From: Bacteroidales bacterium 6E | GTDB taxonomy: Bacteria; Bacteroidota; Bacteroidia; Bacteroidales; Prolixibacteraceae | Direction of reading: 5' to 3' | Assembly: GCA_001270045.2 (NCBI GenBank) | Contig: DF970690.1 | Coordinates: 62,001-126,000, forward strand | Length of the DNA stretch: 64,000 bases | In this document: piece by piece, positions 16,975-24,723 of the stretch | Numbering within the stretch: the stretch's first letter is position 1 | How the letters are laid out: each line of letters starts with the position of its first letter | Made by a program: the position numbers and the translations under genes | Notes under the pieces: model-generated | Databases searched by the model: none | Seen by the model: only the letters and a program-made list of their open reading frames with translations | What the model was told of the DNA's origin: nothing

Positions 16975-17445
16975 ATGAAAGATTCGAACAAGAAAAAACT
17001 CAAGTTAAAAGTCAGTGCCATCAAGGATGGTACCGTTATCGACCATATACCCGCGTCTAACCTTTTTGATGTCATCAATATTCTTGGGCTCAACAAAATT
17101 GAGAACCAGATCACCTTCGGCACCAACCTGGAAAGTGAGAAACTGGGCAGCAAGGCCATCATCAAGGTGAGTGACAAATTCTTTGCCGACGACGAGATCA
17201 ACAAGATCGCATTGATTGCCCCCCATGCCAAGCTGAACATCATCAACGACTATGTCGTTACCGAAAAGAAGATTGTGGAAATCCCCGACAGCGTGCAGGG
17301 AATCGTGAAATGCTTCAACCCGAAGTGCATTACCAACAATGAGAAGATCATTACCAAATTCAAGGTAATCGACAAGTCACCGCTAGCCCTGAAATGCTGC
17401 TATTGCGAAAAGATCACCGATAAGGATCATTTACAGATCATATAA
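16975..17445 (+). CDS. pyrI: Aspartate carbamoyltransferase, regulatory chain
   Basis: Binds CTP/ATP and transmits allosteric control to PyrB. The 156-residue protein has the N-terminal allosteric domain (KVSAIKDGTVIDHIPA) and the C-terminal zinc domain with four cysteines in the pattern CFNPKC then CCYC (C about residues 109, 114, 138, 141). Length is standard. It lies directly after pyrB and before a strong terminator. Confidence 0.97.
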   Translation: MKDSNKKKLKLKVSAIKDGTVIDHIPASNLFDVINILGLNKIENQITFGTNLESEKLGSKAIIKVSDKFFADDEINKIALIAPHAKLNIINDYVVTEKKIVEIPDSVQGIVKCFNPKCITNNEKIITKFKVIDKSPLALKCCYCEKITDKDHLQII

Positions 17446-17472
17446 GAACCAAATCACCAAACCCTTTACCTG

Positions 17473-17518
17473 AATATCATGAGGCTGCCAAATGGCCGGC
17501 TCATGATATTTTTTTTTA
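17473..17518. terminator. Terminator between pyrI and fucP (convergent)
   Basis: An 11-bp perfect stem, AATATCATGAG (17473-17483) with CTCATGATATT (17500-17510), and an inner GCC/GGC pair. It is followed on the plus strand by a T-run to 17517. The T-run overlaps the stop of the convergent transporter gene. Confidence 0.9.
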
Positions 17519-18817
17519 ACACGAGGCCGATACACCGGTTGCATGTATCCGGCAACTACGGTATCCATACAGGGTGATGACCGCAAAGCTGAGAAGCGGG
17601 ATCAGGAATGATATACGGACTGCAGATACTTCATATATGGTTCCCATGTCGATGACACCACCCATCAGGGGAGGCATGACAGAACCACCCAGAATGGCCA
17701 TGATCAGGCCTGCCGCACCGATCTTGGCATCTTCGCCAACGCCATGCAGGGCAATCCCGTAAATGGTGGGGAACATCAATGACATGCAGGCCGAGATGCC
17801 AATCAGGGAATAGAGTCCGGCCATACCGGGGATAATGATTGCACCTAGTGTGGTAACCATGCCACCAACGGCCAGCCACATCAGCAAATGTCCGGGAGAA
17901 ATATACTTTAACAGGAAGGTGCTGATAAAACGGCTAGTCACGAAAATCACCATGGCAACAATATTGTAACCCTGGGCTTCAGCCTCCGACATACCCAGCT
18001 CGGAGGTTGCATAATGAATGATGAACGTCCAGACCATGATCTGCACCCCGACATAAAAGAACTGTGCAATGACACCTTCGTAATACCGCTTGTTCTTGAG
18101 CAGTCTCCGCACCGTCACCATGAAATGGATGTCTTTATCCTTGTCCTCGTTCCTGGGCAACCTTGCCATGGCGATGATCACAAATACAACCAGGATGACC
18201 AGGGCAATAGCCACATAGGGGTAACGAATGATGGCCAGGTCGGAAAGTGTCACATCATTTAGAACCCCGGGATCCATGGCAGCCCGTTCCTCTGAGGTGG
18301 CAGGATTGAGCCTGGCAAGGATCAGCTGCTGGGCGGTAAACATGCCCATCAGGGAACCGATCGGATTGAAGGCCTGTGCAAGATTGAGCCTGCGGGTAGC
18401 GGTTTCCTGAGGCCCCATGGACAGGATATACGGATTGGCGCTGGTTTCAAGAAATGAAAGCCCACAGGTAAGGATGAAATATGAAATCAGGAAAGGCCAG
18501 AAGGTCATGGCCATGCTCGCCGGGATAAAGAGCAGTGCACCCCCGGCATAGAGTCCAAGACCAACCAAAATCCCTGCCTTATACGAAAACCTTTTAATGA
18601 AAAGGGCTGCCGGGAAGGCCATGGCAAAATAACCCCCATAAAACGCAAACTGCACCAGTGAGCCCTCGAAATTGCTCATCATCAAAATTCGCGAAAATGC
18701 CTTGACCATGGGATTGGTGATATCGTTGGCAAATCCCCATAGGGCAAAACAGGTAGTGATTAAAATAAATGGCACCAAAAGGTATTTGGGCACCACCGGA
18801 GTTTTTCCAGACTTCAT
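17516..18817 (-). CDS. fucP: Sugar MFS transporter, FucP (fucose:H+ symporter) family
   Basis: A 433-residue membrane protein with twelve predicted helices. Family features are the N-terminal CFALWGFANDITNPMVKAF, the second-helix FAFYGGYFAMAFPAALFIKRF, and FLETSANPYILSMGP (about residues 122-136), the region that in FucP carries substrate-contacting residues. Likely an H+-coupled importer of fucose, glucose, galactose or another hexose; the sequence does not decide which. It stands alone, with no sugar-catabolic gene next to it. Confidence 0.88.
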   Translation of the reverse strand: MKSGKTPVVPKYLLVPFILITTCFALWGFANDITNPMVKAFSRILMMSNFEGSLVQFAFYGGYFAMAFPAALFIKRFSYKAGILVGLGLYAGGALLFIPASMAMTFWPFLISYFILTCGLSFLETSANPYILSMGPQETATRRLNLAQAFNPIGSLMGMFTAQQLILARLNPATSEERAAMDPGVLNDVTLSDLAIIRYPYVAIALVILVVFVIIAMARLPRNEDKDKDIHFMVTVRRLLKNKRYYEGVIAQFFYVGVQIMVWTFIIHYATSELGMSEAEAQGYNIVAMVIFVTSRFISTFLLKYISPGHLLMWLAVGGMVTTLGAIIIPGMAGLYSLIGISACMSLMFPTIYGIALHGVGEDAKIGAAGLIMAILGGSVMPPLMGGVIDMGTIYEVSAVRISFLIPLLSFAVITLYGYRSCRIHATGVSASC

Positions 18818-19028
18818 AGTTATCGGTTGTGATCTTGGTTTAATGAAATAAAAATACTTCCCAAAAATGTCAATATTTTTTCATTGGGTAACCTGTTGCA
18901 TCCTGCTCCCCGACTGATTTTATAAAGTTTTGGTGTTAAAAAAACCAAAATCAGGAAATATTGGTTTGGATCATATGCCAAGGGATATGAAATATCCGGG
19001 ATTCCTTGAAAAAATATTTGGGCACAAA

Positions 19029-19057
19029 TTGGAGGAAAGGGATTTTTTATATATTTG
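19029..19057 (+). promoter_or_regulatory. Promoter of tRNA-Leu
   Basis: TATATTTG (19050-19057) is an exact TAnnTTTG; a TTG at 19029-19031 stands 18 bases upstream. The tRNA begins 46 bases after the -7 element. Confidence 0.6.
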
Positions 19058-19103
19058 CAACGCCTTTGAGAAAGGCACAAACAAGTTCTCAACATAAAAA
19101 AAA

Positions 19104-19190
19104 GCCCAGGTGGCGGAATTGGTAGACGCGCTAGTTTCAGGGACTAGTATTCGTAAGGATGTGCAGGTTCGAGTCCTGTCCTGGGCACCA
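19104..19190 (+). tRNA. tRNA-Leu (anticodon CAG)
   Basis: An 87-base class II tRNA with the CCA end encoded. The acceptor arms are GCCCAGG (19104-19110) and CCTGGGC (19180-19186). The D region reads GGAATTGGTAGACGC. The anticodon stem CTAGT/ACTAG encloses the loop TTCAGGG, giving anticodon CAG, which reads CUG. The T loop is GGTTCGAGTCC. The long variable arm is typical of leucine tRNAs. Confidence 0.97.
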
Positions 19191-19195
19191 AAAAA

Positions 19196-19228
19196 ATGCA
19201 ATCGTTTTTAAAAACGGTTGCATTTTTT
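19196..19228 (+). terminator. Terminator after tRNA-Leu
   Basis: ATGCAATCGTTTT (from 19196) pairs with AAAACGGTTGCAT (to 19223) with one G-U pair, followed by TTTTT to 19228. Confidence 0.85.
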
Positions 19229-19597
19229 GTTTTACAATACCCATATCCCCACCCATCCGGTCCCGAACAACTTATTGGTTACTCCATATCTTCTGCGTAT
19301 AATTTCCATATGCTGTGATAATCCATACAGACAGTAATTTGAATTGTTATTTAAAATATATGACGTTGGTAGGAATCGGTCAGGTATCTGCCAATAGGAT
19401 GGCCGTAACAAGGGAATTCATGCAGGACCATCGACAGGGGCCGTCAATCCCCGGCATCTGATATAAAGTGGCCAGTCCGTTATTCTAATTACTACAATTC
19501 AATGCACTATCAACTGCGATGTAAAGGAAAGAGGCTGCCCCAACATTTTGAGACAGCCTCTTTTTCACGTATATCCTATGCGAAATGGCATCCTCGC
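19229..19597. other. Intergenic region with one terminator-like hairpin
   Basis: No gene is supported here. The only structure is the 10-bp stem AAAGAGGCTG (19528-19537) with CAGCCTCTTT (19554-19563), followed by further T on the plus strand. Since no plus-strand gene precedes it except the tRNA, it more likely ends the minus-strand propeller gene whose stop is at 19598, although its T-run on that strand is weak (CTCTTTCC). Confidence 0.6.
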
Positions 19598-20977
19598 CTA
19601 TTTACCTACCTTGACACAATACATCCGTTCCTGATCCCTGATCAGGAGTTTCCCATCTGCCAGTGCCAAAGGAGCCCAGTTTTGGGTGGGACCGCCAGAC
19701 CCTGTTTCCGATGACGCTTCGTTATTGGCTGTATAGGAACCAAGGATATCAGCCTGGGAAATGGGACTGAATGCTTCCGGACTGGGTTCAATCAGGTATA
19801 ATGTTTTGGTTCCGTCAGATGCAAGGATCAGTCCATCGGCCCAAAGCAGGCTTCCCTTGTTAAAATTGGGTTCCCTCATGGTTTTCCACATGATCTCGCC
19901 GTTCATGTTCATGCAGGTTAGTCCATCGCGACGGCTGTTCGTCCCGTACTGGCCATAAAAATAGCCATCGAGCAGCAACGGGGTTTTGGTCTGGTCGCCA
20001 AACTCAACGGTCCTGAACAATTCCTTGGCAATATACTGGCCATCCTGGCCTTTTTCAACCTGGATCATCAGGGCACCCAACTCATAACCTCCGGTAACCA
20101 GCAATTTATTGTTACCGGCATCCACAACACCCGGAATCGGTATGCCACACACCCATTGCGAGAATATCCACAGCTGCTCGCCGGTCAGGGGATTCAAACC
20201 AACCACATTACCGGGCACCAATTCTCTTCCCCCACGGCCGCCGCTTGATGCAGTCACCATGACCAGCTGGTCATTTCCATCGATCTTCACGACGGTCGGA
20301 CTTACATAGCCAGTCTGGCCCAGTGAGGGAGTCCTCCAACGTACAACACCTGTATTCTTGTCATAAGCCACCACCCCGGCTTCAGGAGCCTGGGAGGCAA
20401 CAATCAGGAGATCACCATAAACCAATGGATTCTGGGTGATGGCCCAGGTAGGAAAACTTCCCTTACCATCCTGTCGCTGAGATCCTTCCGACTCTTTAGG
20501 ATTGCCCGGTTGTCCGCCGAAATCGGTCCAGATGTTGACATTCCATACCGGTTGATGGGTGTTGATGTCGATACAATACAAATCTCCGTAAGGCCCGCAT
20601 GAATATACATGTTTGTCGTCGACCAGGGGCACACTGCGTGATCCCGGGAACTGGACCGATCCGGCTGCGGCATATGAATACTTCCATAACTCCTGACCTG
20701 TATTGAGGTCGAAACAGCGCATGATGTCGCCAGTCTCGTCATCCCTGTCAAGCAGGTAAACTTTCCCACCTTTCACAACCGGGCCTCCGAAACCAATTCC
20801 GACAGGCACTGACCATAGAACTTCCGGTCCGGATGCAGGCCACTCACGTATTAATCCCGTTTCAAAGGATTTGCTGTTTCTTTCAGGACCAAGATATTGG
20901 GGCCAATCCTGGGCGTACGTGCCGAAACACAATGCCAGAAGAAGGCATAGGGTGAGGAAGGTTCTTTTCGGTTTCAT
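19598..20977 (-). CDS. Secreted PQQ-like beta-propeller repeat protein
   Basis: A 459-residue protein with a signal peptide (LLLALCFGTYAQ, cleavage about residue 22) and repeated propeller blades of the PQQ/quinoprotein type: GKVYLLDRDDETGDIMRCFDLNTGQELWKY, GDLYCIDINTHQPVWN, GVVAYDKNTGVVRWR and GLNPLTGEQLWIF. It starts DWPQYLGPERNSKS, the common opening of outer-membrane-protein-assembly/alcohol-dehydrogenase-like propellers of this type. No catalytic or cytochrome domain is present, so PQQ binding or redox activity is not established. It stands alone on its strand. Confidence 0.85.
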   Translation of the reverse strand: MKPKRTFLTLCLLLALCFGTYAQDWPQYLGPERNSKSFETGLIREWPASGPEVLWSVPVGIGFGGPVVKGGKVYLLDRDDETGDIMRCFDLNTGQELWKYSYAAAGSVQFPGSRSVPLVDDKHVYSCGPYGDLYCIDINTHQPVWNVNIWTDFGGQPGNPKESEGSQRQDGKGSFPTWAITQNPLVYGDLLIVASQAPEAGVVAYDKNTGVVRWRTPSLGQTGYVSPTVVKIDGNDQLVMVTASSGGRGGRELVPGNVVGLNPLTGEQLWIFSQWVCGIPIPGVVDAGNNKLLVTGGYELGALMIQVEKGQDGQYIAKELFRTVEFGDQTKTPLLLDGYFYGQYGTNSRRDGLTCMNMNGEIMWKTMREPNFNKGSLLWADGLILASDGTKTLYLIEPSPEAFSPISQADILGSYTANNEASSETGSGGPTQNWAPLALADGKLLIRDQERMYCVKVGK

Positions 20978-21129
20978 GATATTGGTTTTTGGTTTTTGAT
21001 CGTGTGTTTAAATTATATATTCAGGGGAACATATGCAATATTTTGCGATGAATATCAATATTTCGAGGTCGGAAAGGGGCTAAACAGGACCGGGTAATGA
21101 CGATGCAAACCGATATTCGTCAATTCTGT

Positions 21130-21444
21130 CTATTTCTGTCGGTTGATCAGGTCTTCCAGAGCATTCAGATGGGCCTCAAAAGCAGCTTTCCCCTTGCGTG
21201 TCATCGAATATTGGGTATTGGGTTTTCGGCCGATAAATGATTTCCTGACCACCAGGAAATCCTCCTTTTCCAACGCCTTCAGATGGCTGGCCAGGTTTCC
21301 GTCAGTCACGTCCAGAAACTCCTTCAAGGCATTGAAATCGATGGTATCATTTACCGCAAGAACGGACATGATCCCCAGCCTGATCCTTGACTCGAAAGCT
21401 TTGTTCAATCCATGGATGATCGTTTTCACCTTTCGTACCTCCAT
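21130..21444 (-). CDS. Winged-helix transcriptional regulator
   Basis: A 104-residue MarR/ArsR-like single-domain DNA-binding protein: RIRLGIMSVLAVNDTIDFNALKEFLDVTDGNLASHLKALEKEDFLVV gives the helix-turn-helix with recognition helix about residues 45-60, and KSFIGRKPNTQYSMTRKGKAAFEAHL gives the wing. The start at 21444 (MEVRKVKT) lies 19 bases inside the end of the preceding membrane-protein gene, so the two are translationally coupled. No cysteine metal site is seen. Likely controls its own operon (inference). Confidence 0.85.
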   Translation of the reverse strand: MEVRKVKTIIHGLNKAFESRIRLGIMSVLAVNDTIDFNALKEFLDVTDGNLASHLKALEKEDFLVVRKSFIGRKPNTQYSMTRKGKAAFEAHLNALEDLINRQK

Positions 21445-22052
21445 TGCATGTGAATACCGTAGACGATATGCATGATCCCAAATCCTATCGCCCACAAAAT
21501 CAATCCGGCCCCAGTCATCCAGGTTCCAAGAAGTCCCAGCACAATCTGGGCCATCCCCAGGAATTTTACATCCTCAAAGGTAAACTTACTGGCATTGATC
21601 AAAGCCAGGCCATAAAAAACAAGGCTGGCGGGGGCGATAAGCCCCATCATTCCCTTCAATACAAGTATCAGGATAAACAATCCACCGGTCACAAGAGGGA
21701 TGGACAAATGAACGACCAACCTTCGGGCTGCAGGGTTCCAGATGTACTCCTGTCTCCTTTTTGCCCGACGGGCCGACATCCATATGGCAGTACCTATGGC
21801 AAGGGCCAGCACAATGAGGGCTACCAAAAACAGCTGCAGTATAATCGCTGTTTCAGGCTTGTCCGACATCTGGGTCATGAATTTACCCTCATCCCCGGAA
21901 TAGAACATCCGGTAGGCCACATATGCACCGACAAGGGCATAAATGCCTGCCATGATACCTGACCAACCGGTGAGAGACACAAACCTGGTTGACCTTTCCA
22001 TCATCTGACGAATGTCAGACAAGTCCTTGATGTAATTCTGTTCCGACTTCAT
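21426..22052 (-). CDS. Six-helix membrane protein of unknown function
   Basis: 208 residues with about six hydrophobic helices (starts near residues 26, 65, 108, 136, 162 and 181), N-terminus SEQNYIKDLSDIRQMMERSTRF. I do not recognise an enzyme motif. The open frame extends to 22133, but the ATG at 22052 is the likely start because the extra stretch is polar and outside the membrane pattern. It overlaps the winged-helix regulator by 19 bases. Pairs of a small membrane protein and this regulator type recur in Bacteroidota, so it is probably the regulator's target or sensor partner. Confidence 0.75.
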   Translation of the reverse strand: MKSEQNYIKDLSDIRQMMERSTRFVSLTGWSGIMAGIYALVGAYVAYRMFYSGDEGKFMTQMSDKPETAIILQLFLVALIVLALAIGTAIWMSARRAKRRQEYIWNPAARRLVVHLSIPLVTGGLFILILVLKGMMGLIAPASLVFYGLALINASKFTFEDVKFLGMAQIVLGLLGTWMTGAGLILWAIGFGIMHIVYGIHMQWRYER

Positions 22053-22286
22053 ATGCCTATTCAATATTTTCAGGATACCGTTTTCTTGATTCAACTTCCA
22101 AAAAACATTCACCCAACCAGATGAATTATTCAATGAAATATGTCTTCAAGCATTAAAAAACGACTAAAGTACTTTGGACATCAAAGCTACGAAAGAAACC
22201 TGAAACAAAAGGCAGCCGGTCAAAAATTATGGTATTTGTTCCTTGTCGCCAAATTTTCCCTAATTTCATACCCAAATTTTATTCCC

Positions 22287-23576
22287 ATGAAAAAATTGAT
22301 CATCCTGCTGTTTGTTGCCGTTACCTTGCTGGCATCAGCCCAAACAAAATCATTGAAGAAAAGTGCCCCGCTCGTCCCCGGAACACCCGAGAGTGTCGGG
22401 ATGTCGCCGGAAAGGCTTGCCCGCATTGACAAAATGTGTTCTGATGCCATAGAAAACGGTGAAATCCCCGGTGCAGTGGTCCTGGTTGCCCGAAAAGGCA
22501 AAATCGTGTACCACAAAGCGTTTGGAATGGCTGACGTACAGAAAGGAAGGGAGATGAAAACTGATGACATTTTTCGCATCGCTTCACAAACAAAGGCCAT
22601 TACCTCTACTGCAGTCATGATGCTCTGGGAAGAAGGCAAATTTTCGCTCGATGATCCCATCTCGAAGTTCATCCCTGAATTCAAGAACCCCCAGGTGTTG
22701 CAATCTTTCAGGTATTCCGATACGACCTGGACAGGCACTCCCGCCCGCCAGGAGATTACCGTCAGGGACCTGCTTACGCATACCTCGGGAATCGGATATG
22801 GAGTGATCGACGGTGATGAAAGAATGAGGATGATTTATGGCAAGGCGGGAATCACCGACCTTTTCACGACCGAAAAGATCACCATTGGCGAGAGTGTCAG
22901 GAAACTGGCCAAACTGCCGTTGCACCACCAACCGGGTGAAAGGTTCACCTATAGCGAAGGCCTCGATGTGCTGGCCTATTTTGTGGAGGTTGTTTCCGGC
23001 ATCCCCTTCGACCGGTTTCTGCGGGAGCGTATTTTTGTTCCTTTGGGAATGGAAGACACCTGGTTCTATCTTCCGGAAAGCAAATACCAGCGTCTGGTCA
23101 CCATCCAGCATAAGCAAGACAACAAATGGGTTCCTTACCCTGTCACATTTTATGATCTCGACTATCCCATCAAAGGGGCAAAAACCTTCTTCTCGGGAGG
23201 GGCAGGCCTAAGCAGCACTGCTAAGGATTATGCGACCTTCCTGCAAATGTACCTTAACGGCGGGGAATTGAACGGAGTCCGCCTGCTCAGCAGGACCACC
23301 GTTGAAACCATCATGGCCAACCAGACCGGAAATCTCTGGGGAGGCCCCGATCGGTACCATGGTCTTGCCTTTGGCGTGGGAACCAGGGAAAACATTACAC
23401 GCGGTGGCCGAGGAAGTGAAGGAACCTTCGACTGGGGTGGTTACTTTAACACACAGTACTTTGCCGATCCACAGGAACAACTGATCGGAATTATCATGAA
23501 ACAGACCCAGGGCGGTTCCAATGACCAGACAGAAGGGAGATTCAGGGTGCTGACTGGCCAGGCCATCGATGATTGA
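22287..23576 (+). CDS. Serine hydrolase, beta-lactamase class C family
   Basis: A 429-residue secreted protein with a signal peptide (KLIILLFVAVTLLASAQ). The penicillin-binding fold motifs are present: catalytic SxxK as SQTK in FRIASQTKAITSTAVM (about residues 96-99), the YxN-equivalent tyrosine in FTYSEGLDVLAYFVE, and a late GGRGSEGTFDWGGYFNTQYF in place of the HTG/KTG motif. Members include esterases, D-aminopeptidases and cell-wall enzymes; true beta-lactamase activity is not implied. The frame opens at 22140, but 22287 is the start that gives the signal peptide. Confidence 0.9.
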   Translation: MKKLIILLFVAVTLLASAQTKSLKKSAPLVPGTPESVGMSPERLARIDKMCSDAIENGEIPGAVVLVARKGKIVYHKAFGMADVQKGREMKTDDIFRIASQTKAITSTAVMMLWEEGKFSLDDPISKFIPEFKNPQVLQSFRYSDTTWTGTPARQEITVRDLLTHTSGIGYGVIDGDERMRMIYGKAGITDLFTTEKITIGESVRKLAKLPLHHQPGERFTYSEGLDVLAYFVEVVSGIPFDRFLRERIFVPLGMEDTWFYLPESKYQRLVTIQHKQDNKWVPYPVTFYDLDYPIKGAKTFFSGGAGLSSTAKDYATFLQMYLNGGELNGVRLLSRTTVETIMANQTGNLWGGPDRYHGLAFGVGTRENITRGGRGSEGTFDWGGYFNTQYFADPQEQLIGIIMKQTQGGSNDQTEGRFRVLTGQAIDD

Positions 23577-23594
23577 CCAGCTTCCTGGTTGATA

Positions 23595-24542
23595 CTACTC
23601 CTGTTTTTTGGCTATACGAACCCTGTGCACCCGATAGGGTGTTTTGCCCTGACCTTCGTAATAGGTGCGCATCTGTATCTCGGCCAGAATGCCGATGGTG
23701 ATAAATTGTATGCCGCCCATTACCAGCAAAATTCCAAGCAACAACAGGGGTTTGCCCCAGATGTCGTTGCCCAGGATCTTCAGGATCAACATATAAAAAT
23801 TGATCAGCATACCCAGTCCCAGCGTGATGATACCAAGCTGACCGAAGAAATGAATCGGCTTTTGCAGGTACTGCTTGAAAAAGAGCATCAAGAGCAGGTC
23901 GCTAATCACTTTTGTGGTCCGGCTCAGGTTATATTTTGATTTGCCATGCTGGCGTGACCGGTGATTAACATCCATCTGGGTTAGCCTGACATATCCCTCA
24001 AGCGCAAGCAAGACCGGGATAAACCTGTGAAGCTCGCCATAGATATGGATGTTCTTTATCGACTCCCTGGTAAAGACCTTGAGCGTACAACCCAGATCCT
24101 TCATTTGTGTACCGGTTGATTTTCGGATGATGTAATTGGCAATTTTGGAGGGCACCTTTCGCAGGAACATGCCATCACGACGGTTGGCCCTTACTCCGGC
24201 CACCATGTCCCAGCCCTCTTCCTCAGCCTTTTTGAGCATTCCCGGAATATCGGCAGGATCATTCTGTAAATCACCGTCAATCAGCACAATATATTCACCA
24301 TCGGCATGATCGATACCTGCCTGGAGTGCTGAGCTCTGGCCATAATTCCGCTTCAGCTCAACCAATTGAAACCGTTCGTCATTGATTTTCATGATCTCGT
24401 CACGGGTACCATCAGTTGACCCATCATCCACAAATATTGCCTCGAAATCAATACCATTCAGTGCATTCTGGATTTCTGCTGCCAAAGGAAGAATATTTGG
24501 CTCCTCATTATACACGCAAATAACTACCGATAATTTTTTCAT
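23595..24542 (-). CDS. Glycosyltransferase family 2, polyprenyl-phosphate type
   Basis: 315 residues: an N-terminal GT2 domain (KLSVVICVYNEEPNI, FVDDGSTDGT, LIDGDLQNDPADIP with the DxD-type metal site near residue 92) and a C-terminal membrane part with two helices (about residues 225-290). This is the ArnC/GtrB/dolichyl-phosphate-mannose-synthase-like architecture, which loads a sugar from a nucleotide donor onto undecaprenyl phosphate. The GT39 enzyme divergently transcribed next to it uses exactly such donors, so the pair may act together on envelope glycans or lipid A (inference). Confidence 0.9.
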   Translation of the reverse strand: MKKLSVVICVYNEEPNILPLAAEIQNALNGIDFEAIFVDDGSTDGTRDEIMKINDERFQLVELKRNYGQSSALQAGIDHADGEYIVLIDGDLQNDPADIPGMLKKAEEEGWDMVAGVRANRRDGMFLRKVPSKIANYIIRKSTGTQMKDLGCTLKVFTRESIKNIHIYGELHRFIPVLLALEGYVRLTQMDVNHRSRQHGKSKYNLSRTTKVISDLLLMLFFKQYLQKPIHFFGQLGIITLGLGMLINFYMLILKILGNDIWGKPLLLLGILLVMGGIQFITIGILAEIQMRTYYEGQGKTPYRVHRVRIAKKQE

Positions 24543-24555
24543 TGTACTGTTATTT

Positions 24556-24563
24556 CAAAATTA
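24556..24563 (-). promoter_or_regulatory. Promoter -7 element for the GT2 gene
   Basis: TAATTTTG on the minus strand is an exact TAnnTTTG, 14 bases upstream of the GT2 start. No good -33 element is visible. Confidence 0.45.
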
Positions 24564-24573
24564 ACCCTCTTTC

Positions 24574-24587
24574 CATGGTTGACCATG
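24574..24587. promoter_or_regulatory. Palindrome in the divergent GT2/GT39 promoter region
   Basis: CATGGT-TG-ACCATG is a perfect inverted repeat with looser symmetry outside it (TTT on the left, AA on the right). It lies just upstream of the GT2 -7 element and about 28 bp before the GT39 -7 element, a fitting place for a shared operator. No cognate regulator is known. Confidence 0.3.
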
Positions 24588-24614
24588 AAAGTGATCCAAT
24601 CTGTCGCAATATGT

Positions 24615-24622
24615 TATATTTG
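24615..24622 (+). promoter_or_regulatory. Promoter -7 element for the GT39 gene
   Basis: TATATTTG is an exact TAnnTTTG on the plus strand, about 100 bp upstream of the GT39 start. The -33 element is not clear. Confidence 0.45.
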
Positions 24623-24723
24623 TGACACGAATACTGAAACACAGGAAAATCAGGTCCTGCAAAAATACAAAATCGGGAAGCATAATAGCCTGATAAATAA
24701 TGTTTTCAAACGCAAGGAAGACC

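Noticed and set aside
18971-19201. Minus-strand ORF of 76 codons over the tRNA-Leu region
   Set aside because: It is the antisense of the tRNA (its N-terminus RTRTCTSLRILVPETSAS is a familiar false translation of tRNA genes).
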